Shown: positions 16,485-24,938 of the stretch, in pieces
Numbering within the stretch: position 1 is the stretch's first letter
How the letters are laid out: each line of letters starts with the position of its first letter
Assembly: GCF_900091495.1 (NCBI RefSeq)
Contig: NZ_LT607413.1
Location: 1,860,001 to 1,924,000, forward strand
DNA: 64,000 nt
DNA from: Micromonospora echinospora
Lineage (GTDB): Bacteria > Actinomycetota > Actinomycetes > Mycobacteriales > Micromonosporaceae
Direction of reading: 5' to 3'
Made by a program: the position numbers and the translations under genes
The notes under the pieces: generated by a model
What the model was told of the DNA's origin: nothing
Seen by the model: only the letters and a program-made list of their open reading frames with translations
The model's database searches: none

Positions 16485-17218
16485 TCATCGGTCCAGTGCG
16501 CTGCCGAGCCGCTTGAGAGCGTCGCGGGTGGCCGCCGAGGAGACCACCGTGTAGATCTCCATGGTGATGGCGAACTGCGCGTGCCGGAGAATCTGCATCG
16601 CCACCCGGGGGTGCACGTCCAGGTCCGCCAGGAGCGAGGCGCAGGTCCGCCGGGCGTCCCGGACGGTGATCCGCCGGACACCGGCGGCGTCGCAGCGCCG
16701 GTCCCAGAAGCGGTTGACGTTGCGCGGCTCGACCGGTCGCCCGTACCGGGTGGTGAAAATCAGGTCGGAGGACTGCCAAACCGGGCCAGCGGCATCCCGG
16801 GCGGCAGTCTGCGCGGCACGGCGGCGGTCGAGCGCTACGGTGCAGATGTCCGGCAGTGGCAGGGTGGCGTCCGAGGCGGCCGTCTTCGTCTCCCGGTGCA
16901 GCAGTTCGGCACCGACCCGCTGGAGCTGTCGGTCGACGGTCAACTCCCCCGCGTCGAGGTCGACGTCCGCCCAGGTGAGCCCCAACATCTCGCCCTTGCG
17001 CAGACCGAGCACCAGGACCAGGACGTACGCGGCGTAGAGGGGTCGTCGTCGGCGCGGGCCGACTCCAGGAAGCGCCGCGCCTCATCGCTCGTCCACGCCT
17101 TCCGCTTGCGCTGACGTACCGGGGGCAGCTTCACCAGGGACGCGACGTTGCGGGTGATCAGCCCTTCGGTGATCGCCTGAGAGAGCAGCGTCCGAAGCAC
17201 GGTCCGCAGGTGGGTGAC
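16485..17218 (-). pseudogene. Tyrosine recombinase (integrase), truncated and frameshifted
   Basis: The C-terminal catalytic part is readable on the minus strand. VTHLRTVLRTLLSQAITEGL, then the Arg-I region GLRKGEMLGL, end with LRH and IYTVV (His and Tyr of the active site). One base is lost near 17040, splitting the reading between two frames. The N-terminal half is gone: at about 17218 the sequence switches to a transposase fragment. The HxxR box reads RDAR, so the catalytic His is also replaced. The gene faces the att site in the tRNA, as expected of the island's own integrase, but cannot be active. Confidence 0.85.
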
Positions 17219-17353
17219 GATCTCTTCAGCGCTGTAGCCGTCGTCGCGCCACAACACCATCCGTGCCCGACCGGCCACGACAGCGTCCACCGACCGATCA
17301 CCAACCATCCTGGACAGTCCGACGCGCTGCTGCACGGTCAAAGGCACACACAA
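17219..17353 (-). pseudogene. IS630-type transposase N-terminal fragment
   Basis: About 45 residues match the pattern of IS630-family HTH heads: LTVQQRVGLSRMV, then VVAGRARMVLWRDDGYSAEEI. The reading then runs, in frame, into integrase sequence, so a rearrangement fused the two. The intact IS3-family element lies 24 bp upstream of this fragment. Assignment by motif only. Confidence 0.55.
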
Positions 17354-17425
17354 CAGCCAACCAGCGTGGACCGAACTGCCCTTCCCCTCGTAGCGTGGAG
17401 GCCAGAGCTTGAGGGATAGAGGTTC

Positions 17426-17725
17426 ATGGCTGAGACGAGACGGCAGTTCGATCCGGAGTTCCGGGCGGGCGCGGTGCGCATCGTGCGTGAGACGGGTAAG
17501 TCGATCGCTCAGGTCGCTCGTGACCTGGGGATCAACAGCGGGACCCTGGCCAACTGGGTGAAGAGGGACCGCGAGACTCGTGGTGAGGCCGCTGCCGGGC
17601 AGTTGGCCGAGGACGAGCGGGCGGAGTTGGCCCGGCTGCGGCGGGAGAACGCCGAGTTGGCGATGGAGCGTGATGTCCTCAAGCGATCCGTGGTCCTGTG
17701 GGTCAAGGAAGCGACGGGCCGGTGA
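17426..17725 (+). CDS. IS3-family transposase OrfA
   Basis: This is a 99-aa protein. The HTH is in residues 1-55 ([20 protein letters not shown], then [14 protein letters not shown]). A leucine-zipper-like helix with [21 protein letters not shown] follows. OrfA recognises the terminal repeats. It overlaps orfB by 28 bp in the -1 relation, as in most IS3 elements, where frameshifting makes the OrfAB transposase. Confidence 0.92.
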   Translation: MAETRRQFDPEFRAGAVRIVRETGKSIAQVARDLGINSGTLANWVKRDRETRGEAAAGQLAEDERAELARLRRENAELAMERDVLKRSVVLWVKEATGR

Positions 17726-18612
17726 GCGTGGCCGGGTTCATCGCTTCCCAGAGGACCGAGCATTCCGTGCCGCACGCGGTGGCCTGCCGGGCGTTGGGGG
17801 TGTCCGAGTCATGGTTCTACAAGTGGCGTGACCGGCCGCCGACCCGCCGCGATGACCGGCGTGTCCGGCTGGCGGACGCGGTCAGGAAGGTGTTCGACGA
17901 CTCGGGCGCCACCTACGGCAGCCCGCGCATCGGCATCGAGCTACGCGAGTCCGGCTGGCAGGTCTCCGACAACACGATCGCGCAGCTCATGGCCGAGTTG
18001 GGCTTGGCCGCCCGGGTCAAGCGCCGCCGGCGGGGCCTGACCCGCCAAGGCAAACGTCCGGCCGCACCGGACCTGGTCAAACGGGTGTTCACCGCGCCGG
18101 CACCGAATGTCGCCTGGTGCGGCGACATGACCGAGATCCGCACCGACGAGGGCAAGCTCTACCTGGCCACGGTCATCGACCTGTACTCGCGTCGGATCCT
18201 CGGCTACGCGATGGGTGCCCACCACGATGCCGGGCTGGTCGTCGCCGCGTTGAACATGGCCGCTGTCACCCGAGGCGGCAACGTCGACGGGGTGATCTTC
18301 CACAGCGACAGGGGCAGCGAGTACACCTCGGCCGACTTCGCCCGGGCCTGTAACCGGTGGAAGGTACGCCAGTCGATGGGCCGGGTCGGATCGTGCTTCG
18401 ACAACGCCGTCGCCGAGGCCACCTTCTCCACCATCAAGGTCGAGTACGTCCACCGCCGCCACTTCCGCACCCGCACAGAGGCCCGACTGAAGATCGCCAC
18501 CTGGATCACCGACTTCTACAACCCGCGTCGCCGGCACTCCGTCTGCGACTGGCGATCCCCCATTGGCTACGAACGATCAGAGCCCCGCGTCCTGGAGGCC
18601 CGGGCCGCATAA
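17698..18612 (+). CDS. IS3-family transposase OrfB (DDE catalytic)
   Basis: This is a 304-aa reading frame. A HTH_21-type segment ([14 protein letters not shown]) precedes the rve integrase core. The DDE residues are visible in [17 protein letters not shown] and [12 protein letters not shown]. The terminal YNPRRRHS motif is typical of the IS3 group. The real product is likely the OrfAB fusion; independent initiation from GTG at 17698 or 17722 is possible. The sequence around the overlap has no A-rich slippery heptamer. Confidence 0.92.
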   Translation: MGQGSDGPVSVAGFIASQRTEHSVPHAVACRALGVSESWFYKWRDRPPTRRDDRRVRLADAVRKVFDDSGATYGSPRIGIELRESGWQVSDNTIAQLMAELGLAARVKRRRRGLTRQGKRPAAPDLVKRVFTAPAPNVAWCGDMTEIRTDEGKLYLATVIDLYSRRILGYAMGAHHDAGLVVAALNMAAVTRGGNVDGVIFHSDRGSEYTSADFARACNRWKVRQSMGRVGSCFDNAVAEATFSTIKVEYVHRRHFRTRTEARLKIATWITDFYNPRRRHSVCDWRSPIGYERSEPRVLEARAA

Positions 18613-18683
18613 CGACGCCCTCCACGATTCCAGGGGATTGACAAACCGAACCACGGCCAAAGATCACGGTTGCGCGACGCTAA

Positions 18684-19008
18684 TTAGCGGGTTCGTAGGT
18701 CAAGTATGCGTTCGTGTTCGACCTCGGCTGCAAGAGCGGCTGCAAGAACGCGCCTGTGATCCTTGTCCACAGGATGGGATGAGGTTGCGGCTGCCGATCG
18801 TGAGCGTTCTTCATCCTCCACTTCCATCGCGTATACCAGGATCGGGCCGTCTGATGTGCGCAAGATCGTAGCTACCTCGTGAAGTACATCCTTCGTCTTG
18901 AAGCGTGACCACTGCTTCGTTGGAACGCGGGCCGTTTAGCGTTGCCAGCCACTCCCGCAGCTCACGCTCTTTTTCGGGCACCACATGGCGAAACGCCAGA
19001 CGGATCAT
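18684..19008 (-). pseudogene. DUF6176-like small protein gene with one-base insertion
   Basis: The minus-strand reading from ATG at 19008 begins IRLAFRHVVPEKERELREWL and runs to VTLQDEG. An extra base near 18898 then throws it out of frame. Skipping that base restores an open reading to TAA at 18684, with DGPILVYAMEVEDEERSR and SSHPVDKDHRRVL. Both parts fit one DUF6176-type protein of about 107 residues. It may be a real mutation or a sequencing error. GC is lower than in neighbouring chromosome. It abuts the right end of the IS. Confidence 0.65.
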
Positions 19009-19393
19009 CCCTGAAGGCTAGTCCATGCAGGAGGAGGTGATGCTGCGGAGGTTGATGCACGGTGGGGCTCTGGTGGCGTTGACGAACCGCCGGGACGGCT
19101 GGCAATCGTCGTTGGCATGTGCTGACTTTCCTGCACCGCTGTACCAGGATGAGTGGAACCTGCCTGCTTCAGCCTTACCCCTGCGTCGCAGCAGACGACG
19201 CCTGCCGTAGTGCGCCGGCCAATCTCCCTCGACGCGGCAGCGCCCGACCGCTTCAGGATGTGCCGGCTGAACGGATTGTTGAACGACACGTGCTTCAGTC
19301 AATACGGGGATTACATGCAGCCTCCCGGGCATGGAAGGCGCGGTGACGAGTGAGCGCAATGCGCTTCATGTGCGGAGTCGGTAAGGTGCTTCC
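19009..19393. other. Island DNA without a recognisable gene
   Basis: Several short overlapping readings exist on both strands but none has codon bias, a ribosome-binding site or a family motif. Composition is less GC-rich than the chromosome. The stretch ends in the promoter of the methyltransferase gene. Confidence 0.4.
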
Positions 19394-20155
19394 ATGAGTG
19401 ACGCTTCGGCAGCAGCCTTCTATGATGATCTTGCGCTCGATTACCATCTCATTTTTCCTGACTGGGACAGCTCGTTGAAGCGTCAGGGAGAAGCTCTGCA
19501 TGCACTCATCAGTGCAACGATGAAGGTGGAGTCCGCCAGCGTCTTGGACTGCGCCTGCGGAATTGGCACTCAGGCCATTGGGCTTGCATTACAGGGGCAC
19601 CGGGTGGCAGGTTCCGATATCAGTAGGATTGCCGCCGGTCGGGCAAGACGTGAGGCTGCCGAACGTGGCCTGAACTTACCCACACAGGTAGCCGATATGC
19701 GATCCCTACCCTTCGCGGACGGCGCCTTCGATGTTGTTGTCTGCGCCGACAACTCATTACCTCACCTTCTGACGTCGAAAGACGTGGAAATGGCACTGGG
19801 TGAGATGCGTCGCGTGTTACGCAGTGACGGGATGCTGACTATCAGCACGCGAGACTACGATAAGGTGCGGCGGTCTCGCCCCGCTGCAACGCTTCCCCAT
19901 GTGGGTAACGGCCACATTCTGTCCTTTCAGCTATGGAATTGGCGCGAGGACGGCGAGCGATATGACTTAGAGCATTTTCAGTTGATCCCCGGTAGCGATG
20001 ACTGGAGCGTGAAGGTGCGGCGTGCCGCATACTGGGCGCTTACCCGGGGCGAGTTATCCGGATTCGTCACGGCAGCGCGATTCGAGGAGCCTCATTGGTG
20101 GGATCCCGAGGAGAGTAACTATTTCCAGCCTCTTCTCATAGCCCGCGTTCCTTGA
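19394..20155 (+). CDS. Class I SAM-dependent methyltransferase
   Basis: This is a 253-aa protein. Motif I is VLDCACGIGTQAIGLA and motif II is GSDISRIAAGRAR. Then come VADMRSLPFADGAFDVVVCADNSLPHL as the post-II/motif IV region and LRSDGMLTISTRDYD as motif V/VI. GC content and codon choice are clearly lower than in the rest of the window, suggesting recent transfer. The upstream and downstream stretches are also AT-richer. Target could be a small molecule, DNA or protein; nothing here decides it. It is the main cargo of island 1 between the IS and the regulators. Confidence 0.85.
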   Translation: MSDASAAAFYDDLALDYHLIFPDWDSSLKRQGEALHALISATMKVESASVLDCACGIGTQAIGLALQGHRVAGSDISRIAAGRARREAAERGLNLPTQVADMRSLPFADGAFDVVVCADNSLPHLLTSKDVEMALGEMRRVLRSDGMLTISTRDYDKVRRSRPAATLPHVGNGHILSFQLWNWREDGERYDLEHFQLIPGSDDWSVKVRRAAYWALTRGELSGFVTAARFEEPHWWDPEESNYFQPLLIARVP

Positions 20156-20657
20156 GAGAATATCAATCAGGCGGGGGCGCCCAGGCAGCCTTTCTTTGCT
20201 AATCGACTGCGAGCGATATCTCATCAGCTAACCTCGTCAACAACGACAAGTAAAAGAACTCTATTACGGGACACTAGTTGGGTGAAGATCACGATGTCCG
20301 GCGGTGCGAAATCCTGGACAACGGTGGACGGTAGTCCGCAGGTCTTTAGCGTGAAGGTCCACGTGGAGACCGGCTGATCGTTGCCTAGGGGTCAAGGAGT
20401 CTAGGCCGTCGAACGTTGACCAACGATGCCCAGCGGCGACGATCGATGCCTAGTGTTTGTGCAGCTCAGGCGATGGATAGGCATCCTTTGCCCGGTTCGC
20501 CTGGCACCCGGCAACAGTTCAACGCCAAGTGATCCCTCGGCAGGGGCGGCGCGCGGCGTTACATAGGGTGCGGGGCGGGTGTACCGTCCGATGTGGCGGC
20601 CCGTCGGGGTAGAGGCCGGCGGGACCGCCGCCCCAGCCCTCTACCTGGGAGTACGCC
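20156..20657. other. Non-coding stretch before the first HTH/TPR regulator
   Basis: About 500 bp with no supported gene. Between 20383 and 20452 short related motifs recur (TTGCCTAGG, AGTCTAGGCC, CGATGCCCAG, CGATGCCTAG), which may be protein-binding repeats. GC rises sharply from about 20550, close to the GTG start of the regulator, so a junction of DNA of different origin lies here. Confidence 0.35.
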
Positions 20658-21773
20658 GTGTCGCCCATTGCTGACCCGCGCTTCGGTGCGGAGCTTCGCC
20701 GGCTGCGTACCGAGGCCCGGATCTCGCTTCGCGCTCTCGCGCACTTGGTGTACCAGAGCAAGAGCCAGCTTCACGACCTGGAGGCGGGGCGACGACAACC
20801 GAGCGAGGACGTGGCGAGACGCCTGGATGATGCTCTCGGCGCGGGCGGCCGGCTGGTGGCGTTGGCGCGTCCGCCGGAGTTGCCTGGGGACGGTGCCGAC
20901 CGGATCGCCTTCGCCGCTCGTCATCCGACGCGGACTGATCCGGCTACGGTCGACGCACTCGCGGAGCTTCTGGCCAGTCAACGCCGCCTTGACGATGTTC
21001 TTGGTGCTGCCGCTGTCATGCCGGCGGTCCGGGCGAACCTGGATCTCGTCAGCCACCTGGCTAGTGAGGCGCACGACGACCTACGGGGCCGGTTGGTCGA
21101 CCAGGCCGCACAGTGGGCGCAGTTTGCCGGTTGGTTGGGTATCGCCGCTGGTGATCACGGCTGGTCGCGGCACTGGCTGAATCAGGCGTTGGAGTGGACC
21201 GTCGAGAGCGGACATGACGCGCTGCTGGGTACGGTGCTGTCCTTCCGCGCCGATCTGGCCGGGCAGACGGGGGACATCGGTGCCTTGCTCGGCGTGACCC
21301 GAGCGGCGTTGACCAGGCCGGGTATGTCGCCGGGGCAGCTCGCGTACGACCACTACCAACTTGCCCGCGCATACGTCCTCGCTGGTGACCGGCAGGCGGC
21401 GATCAATACGGCGGTGGCGGCCGACGACCGAGCGATAGCCGCGTTGGAGTACGCAGGCGAGATGCCGCCGTGGGACTACTACCGGGACCGAGCGTTCTTC
21501 GACCTGGAGGCCGGCACTACCCGGGCCACGCTCGGACAGAACGAGCAAGCGGTGGAGTTGTTGACCGCCGGCCTCGATGGTCTGGACGCCGACTCGGCTT
21601 CAGCCGACTGGACCGGCACCTACGTGTGCCACCTCGCCGGTGCACAGCTAGCCATCGGTGAACGCGACAGCGCAGGCCAGTCGGTGGAGCGAGCGCGGGC
21701 CATCGCCGCCCGAAACCGGTCCAGCCGGTTGTCCGCCCTTGTCCGCAGCTTGTCCGTGTCCCTGGACAAGTAA
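20658..21773 (+). CDS. XRE-family regulator with TPR-like C-terminal region (371 aa)
   Basis: The HTH covers residues 8-60 (FGAELRRLRTEARISLRALA and QSKSQLHDLEAGRR). The rest is helical repeat sequence: YDHYQLARAYVLAGDRQAAI and TRATLGQNEQAVELLTAGL are TPR-like pairs. This build is typical of actinobacterial regulators linked to integrative elements and development. GTG at 20658 is the only start near the HTH. A second protein of the same type follows at 22091; the two may form a regulatory pair for island functions. Confidence 0.82.
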   Translation: MSPIADPRFGAELRRLRTEARISLRALAHLVYQSKSQLHDLEAGRRQPSEDVARRLDDALGAGGRLVALARPPELPGDGADRIAFAARHPTRTDPATVDALAELLASQRRLDDVLGAAAVMPAVRANLDLVSHLASEAHDDLRGRLVDQAAQWAQFAGWLGIAAGDHGWSRHWLNQALEWTVESGHDALLGTVLSFRADLAGQTGDIGALLGVTRAALTRPGMSPGQLAYDHYQLARAYVLAGDRQAAINTAVAADDRAIAALEYAGEMPPWDYYRDRAFFDLEAGTTRATLGQNEQAVELLTAGLDGLDADSASADWTGTYVCHLAGAQLAIGERDSAGQSVERARAIAARNRSSRLSALVRSLSVSLDK

Positions 21774-21939
21774 CCGGACGCGTGCTACCTGGAACGTGAC
21801 CGGCTGATCACCCGATGCTGTGACCAGGGCGGTTCGCCACGGTCATTGGTACCGGTGAGGCGTGACCCGCTCGGAGCCGGGTGCGGCGGTGTCGGTCCTT
21901 CCAGAGCACGCCGCCGCGCCCCTACCAGCGGAGGTAGGG

Positions 21940-22104
21940 ATGAGCGAGAACGCTCCGTCCGAGGGCCGAGGCGAGCAGATCCAGGCAGCAGAACGGGAGG
22001 CCGCCCGACAGCGGATCCTCGCGCAGGCCGAGGCGGATCGAATACCAGCCGAGGAGACGAACCGAGCGGTGCCGGACCGGCGGTGGCGTCGTGGACAGCA
22101 CTGA
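21940..22104 (+). CDS. Small highly charged protein (54 aa), coupled to the next regulator
   Basis: ATG at 21940 has a good ribosome-binding site (GGAGGTAGGG). The product is a single charged helix rich in Ala, Glu and Arg (QAAEREAARQRILAQAEA). It overlaps the regulator start at 22091 by 14 bp, which suggests translational coupling. An upstream GTG at 21862 would extend it but lacks a ribosome-binding site. No family recognised. Confidence 0.5.
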   Translation: MSENAPSEGRGEQIQAAEREAARQRILAQAEADRIPAEETNRAVPDRRWRRGQH

Positions 22105-23290
22105 TCTGCTGCCGGTAGGTCGTCGGGTGGCGTACTGGCGGGCTCGGCGGAAACTGTCGCAGCAGGTGCTCGCCGATCGGCTCGGCAAGTCGAAGAGTTG
22201 GGTGGACAAGGTCGAGCGGGGTGTCCGGTCGCTGGACAAGGTGTCGACGCTTCAGGACATCGCCGCCGTCCTACGGATCGACACGGCGGTGCTGCTCGGT
22301 CGGGACGCCCAGCCGTCCGGGGTGGCCGAGCGCGTCGAGGGTGTGGAACGGATCCGCGCAGCTCTGTCGACGTACGAGATCGCCTTGGAGCGCCCAGCGG
22401 CCCGCCGCGTGCTGCCGGCCGACCGCCTGATGCGGGAGGTCACACACGTGTGGACCACCTTCCAGCACGCCCGCTACCCGCAGGTCGTCGACCTGGTGCC
22501 AGAGTTGGTGGCCGACGCGCAGCGCACCCACGCCCACGATCCCGGAGCGGGTCGGGTGCCGCTGGTGGAGGCGTACCGGGTGACCGCATCGCTGCTGATG
22601 AAGCTCGGTGCCCCCGACGTGGCATGGCTGGCGGTCGACCGGGCGATAATCGCCGCTACCGGTGACCGGGTGTTGGTCGCTGCCGCTGCCGTGCAGCTCG
22701 GGCAGGTGTTGCGTGAATCGGGGCGGGCGCGGGTGGGGAAGTCGGTAATGCTGGCCGCCGCTTACCGCATCGCCCCACCCGTGATCGAATACGGCACCCC
22801 GGCCGAGCTGTCCCTCTGCGGCACCCTGGTGGTCCAGGCCGCTTTGGCCGCTGCCCGTGACGGAGACGACCGGACCGCCGCCGAGCTGATCAACGAGGCC
22901 GCCGACATGGCGGCGCGGGTAGGGGACGGTCACGACCACCATCGCACCGGATTCGGGCCGACAGCGGTTCAGCTCGCCCGCGTCGCCGCAACGATGGAGT
23001 CAGGCGACGCAGAGGAAGCCGTGGCCTGGCATGAAAAAGCGATCACGCGGGACGGGTGGCGGTGGCTGCCTGCCGAGCACCGCGCCGCCCACCTGATCGA
23101 CGCCGCCCGCGCTTACCAGTACGCCGACGACCCGATCAACGCCGGCCGGGTCCTGATGGAGGCCGACCGGATAGCACCCGCTGAGATCCGCCACCGACCA
23201 GCCGGCCGGGACATCCTCGCCCAGGTCGCCCGAGATCCCGCCGCCCCGACAACGCTCATTCAACTCGCCGCCACCCTCGGGGTGGGCTGA
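22091..23290 (+). CDS. XRE-family regulator with TPR-like C-terminal region (399 aa)
   Basis: The N-terminal HTH (residues 9-65) has VAYWRARRKLSQQVLADRLG and SKSWVDKVERGVRSLD. A long helical region follows, with TPR-like pairs such as DDRTAAELINEAADMAARVG and DPINAGRVLMEADRIAP. Start GTG at 22091 overlaps the small gene upstream; the next gene begins 2 bp after its stop, giving a three-gene unit. Proteins of this form often control transfer or cargo genes in actinobacterial elements. The ligand is unknown. Confidence 0.82.
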   Translation: MDSTDLLPVGRRVAYWRARRKLSQQVLADRLGKSKSWVDKVERGVRSLDKVSTLQDIAAVLRIDTAVLLGRDAQPSGVAERVEGVERIRAALSTYEIALERPAARRVLPADRLMREVTHVWTTFQHARYPQVVDLVPELVADAQRTHAHDPGAGRVPLVEAYRVTASLLMKLGAPDVAWLAVDRAIIAATGDRVLVAAAAVQLGQVLRESGRARVGKSVMLAAAYRIAPPVIEYGTPAELSLCGTLVVQAALAAARDGDDRTAAELINEAADMAARVGDGHDHHRTGFGPTAVQLARVAATMESGDAEEAVAWHEKAITRDGWRWLPAEHRAAHLIDAARAYQYADDPINAGRVLMEADRIAPAEIRHRPAGRDILAQVARDPAAPTTLIQLAATLGVG

Positions 23291-23292
23291 GG

Positions 23293-23532
23293 ATGACCGC
23301 ACCGTTCCTGTCCCTGGCGCAAATCCGCAACCGGCTGATCCTCACCGCCCGAGCGATCCTCCGCGACCACCACTCCGGGCCCGACGGCCGCTGCCCGATC
23401 TGCCGCACAGCAGCCTGCCCGGTGGCAACCGCCGCCCGCAACGTCCTCCGCACCGCCGAGGAAGTACAGCAGCGGAGTACAGCAACCGAGCCGACCGAGT
23501 CCGGCCGAGACGACCCTCAGCAGGCCGGGTGA
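23293..23532 (+). CDS. Small zinc-finger-like protein (79 aa) of the regulator unit
   Basis: ATG 2 bp after the regulator stop. The centre reads CPICRTAACPVATAARN, giving three cysteines in a possible metal-binding knuckle, preceded by a DHH. The last 25 residues are polar and are encoded over the direct repeats at 23465-23485, so the coding end was shaped by the island end. Similar short CxxC proteins often accompany HTH/TPR regulators in actinobacteria. Function unknown. Confidence 0.6.
   Translation: MTAPFLSLAQIRNRLILTARAILRDHHSGPDGRCPICRTAACPVATAARNVLRTAEEVQQRSTATEPTESGRDDPQQAG
23465..23485 (+). repeat. Second pair of TACAGCA(G) repeats, inside right end of island 1
   Basis: TACAGCAG at 23465 and TACAGCAA at 23478, 13 bp apart. 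It has the same spacing and orientation as the pair at 16456-16476. They lie about 80 bp inside att copy 2. This matches arm-type sites at both ends of one element. Confidence 0.5.
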
Positions 23533-23567
23533 CCTCGGACGGCACCCGGTCCAGCCGGCCCGCCGGC

Positions 23568-23607
23568 AATCCATAGGTTCAGGGTTCGAGTCCCTGGCGG
23601 CCCACTC
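23568..23607 (+). mobile_element. Attachment site 2 (attR of island 1)
   Basis: An exact 40-bp copy of 16363-16402, the 3' part of tRNA-Lys plus three bases. It has no 5' tRNA half, so it is not a gene. It closes island 1 (about 7.2 kb) and opens the next. Confidence 0.88.
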
Positions 23608-23649
23608 TTCCCCGCCGCTGAGCTGCGAGAACGCCCAGCGAAGATCATC

Positions 23650-23669
23650 GGGCACAACCAGGGCACAAC
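23650..23669 (+). repeat. Pair of GGGCACAAC repeats, 11 bp apart, inside left end of island 2
   Basis: Copies at 23650-23658 and 23661-23669, 42 bp inside att copy 2. A diverged pair with the same spacing lies at 25875-25894, inside the other end of island 2. A run of 16 identical bases (AAGATCATCGGGCACA) precedes and includes the first copy on both sides. Confidence 0.45.
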
Positions 23670-23789
23670 TCAGCTCCAACCCTGACCGGCGGGAGCTTCC
23701 CGCTGCTGGCTGTCTGCCTTCCACAGAAGGTGACCGACCAGACCGCGCGGCCGATCCTTCTTCGACAGCCACCGCCGACGCACCGCCCG

Positions 23790-24022
23790 AAGCTGCGGAG
23801 GCGCTAGCCCACGTCTACCAGGCAACTGCTCACCTTCAGCTCAACGAGATTGATGCCACCTACACGGCCCTGCGCCCCATTCTGGACCTACCCGAAGAGC
23901 GTCAGATCTCCTGGATCAAGAGGAGGATGGACCGGATCGCAGGCATGCTGAACTCCGAGAAGTACCGTGGTTCGAGCCTCGCTGACGATGTCCGGGAGGA
24001 AATCAGAAGCTACGCCGCCTGA
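23790..24022 (+). pseudogene. C-terminal fragment of an HTH/TPR-type regulator
   Basis: An open reading ending with TGA at 24020-24022 has no start codon in its upstream part. It reads EALAHVYQATAHLQLNEIDA, ILDLPEERQISWIKRRM and ends VREEIRSYAA. That is the tail pattern of TPR-type actinobacterial regulators. The HTH and most repeats are missing, presumably lost when the island right of att copy 2 was rearranged. Confidence 0.5.
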
Positions 24023-24092
24023 CATCTCTCGGGCCAGGCTCAAACCTTCTGGCAGGTGTCCCGCCAGCAACCATGCCGATAACCTCGCCAGC

Positions 24093-24437
24093 ATGCCCGA
24101 AGCGCCCGACATCACGACTGCATGGCGATACCTGCGGGAGAAAACCCCGAACACCCGCCAGGGAGATCCACTCGTCGTCAACGCGGCCTATGCCCAACCA
24201 CGCCTACGCGCGCTGTTCCCGTTCCCGACGCATGGAACGCTGAGATTTCTTCGCACGGCACCACCACGGCAGTCCGAGGAGATTGATTCACTCCCATTTA
24301 TCGTCTGTGGGGAGCCTCCGTATCAGGTGTACGCCGCCGGATACAGCGAGCTTCTCGGCACGGCGGCAACACCGGAAGAGGCCGCCGCACTTGTTGTCGC
24401 CCATCTCCCCGAAGATGCGGGGTCCGATCGGTCCTAA
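24093..24437 (+). CDS. DUF6193-like protein, C-terminal part (114 aa)
   Basis: The sequence fits the C-terminus of the DUF6193 family. It has AWRYLREK, the run AAYAQPRLRALFPFPTHGTL, a central LPFIVCGEPPYQVY and the end TPEEAAALVVAHLPEDAG. Full-length family members are about twice as long, so this is either a short version or a truncated remnant. ATG at 24093 has no strong ribosome-binding site. The family is found near actinobacterial biosynthetic and island genes; its role is unknown. Confidence 0.6.
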   Translation: MPEAPDITTAWRYLREKTPNTRQGDPLVVNAAYAQPRLRALFPFPTHGTLRFLRTAPPRQSEEIDSLPFIVCGEPPYQVYAAGYSELLGTAATPEEAAALVVAHLPEDAGSDRS

Positions 24438-24938
24438 TTCCGAGGTCTCATGCAGGTTTCGAGACTGGACACGGCCGAAGCGTAGTGTGTGTTCAGACTT
24501 TTTTTACTTGGTCAAGGGCGGGCCTTCGGCCCGCCGCCGTACCGCGCCGGGGCGCGCGTGCGGCCTGGCGGCCGGTCACGCCCCGGCGCACGGCGCACCA
24601 GGAGTTAGAACCGACCGCCGCCGGAGCGCAGCGCCGAGAATGCCCCGCAAGGCTCGCCCGGCAAGCCCCAAGCATGGGGGCGGTGTCCGCCGTGCCCGAG
24701 CAGACGACCCCCACGCCAGCCGCTACCGCAGTCCAGGTCAGGTCAAAACCGGCACCTGGGAAGGGGGTGGTGGCCGCCGTGGTCGGGCCGGTCACCCAGG
24801 AGCCGACGCCGTAGCCGGTCGCGGTCAGGTCAAAAGCGCCGCTGTGGCGGTGTCCGCCGGGGGCAGGGTCCGCGACACGAGAGCCAACTGGATGATTGAG
24901 CCCGAAGTCTGAACGTCCAGTGTCCGCAGATGACGCGG
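24438..24938. other. Gene-free island stretch with hairpin and fragment of a repeat
   Basis: No supported gene in 500 bp. A run of seven T is at about 24500. At 24517-24535 there is an exact hairpin, GGCGGGCC-TTC-GGCCCGCC, without a T tract after it. From 24836 to 24889 lies one copy of a 54-bp repeat that recurs at 26906. Two copies of GGTCAGGTCAAAA occur about 90 bp apart. Confidence 0.4.

Larger units (their letters stand above)
17377..18643 (+). mobile_element. Complete IS3-family insertion sequence (1267 bp)
   Basis: Imperfect terminal inverted repeats, 19 of 25 positions matching, start with TG. The left end is TGCCCTTCCCCT followed by CGTGGAGG; the right end is TGTCAATCCCCT and CGTGGAGG on the other strand. 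A 3-bp target duplication AAC flanks it (17374-17376 and 18644-18646). Both transposase frames are open, so the element looks recent and probably active. It sits between the decayed integrase/IS630 remains and a pseudogene. Confidence 0.88.

Noticed and set aside
23568..23607. Possible second tRNA-Lys gene
   Set aside because: Only the 3' part is present. No acceptor 5' strand, D arm or anticodon triplet with loop precedes it.
23260..23772. Minus-strand reading with WAARDSNPEP
   Set aside because: This peptide is the well-known false translation of a tRNA 3' end. Similar false readings occur at 25949-26650 and 16339-17085.
24517..24535. Terminator for the DUF6193-like gene
   Set aside because: The hairpin is perfect, but it lies 80 bp away and has no T tract in the direction of the gene; the T run lies before it.
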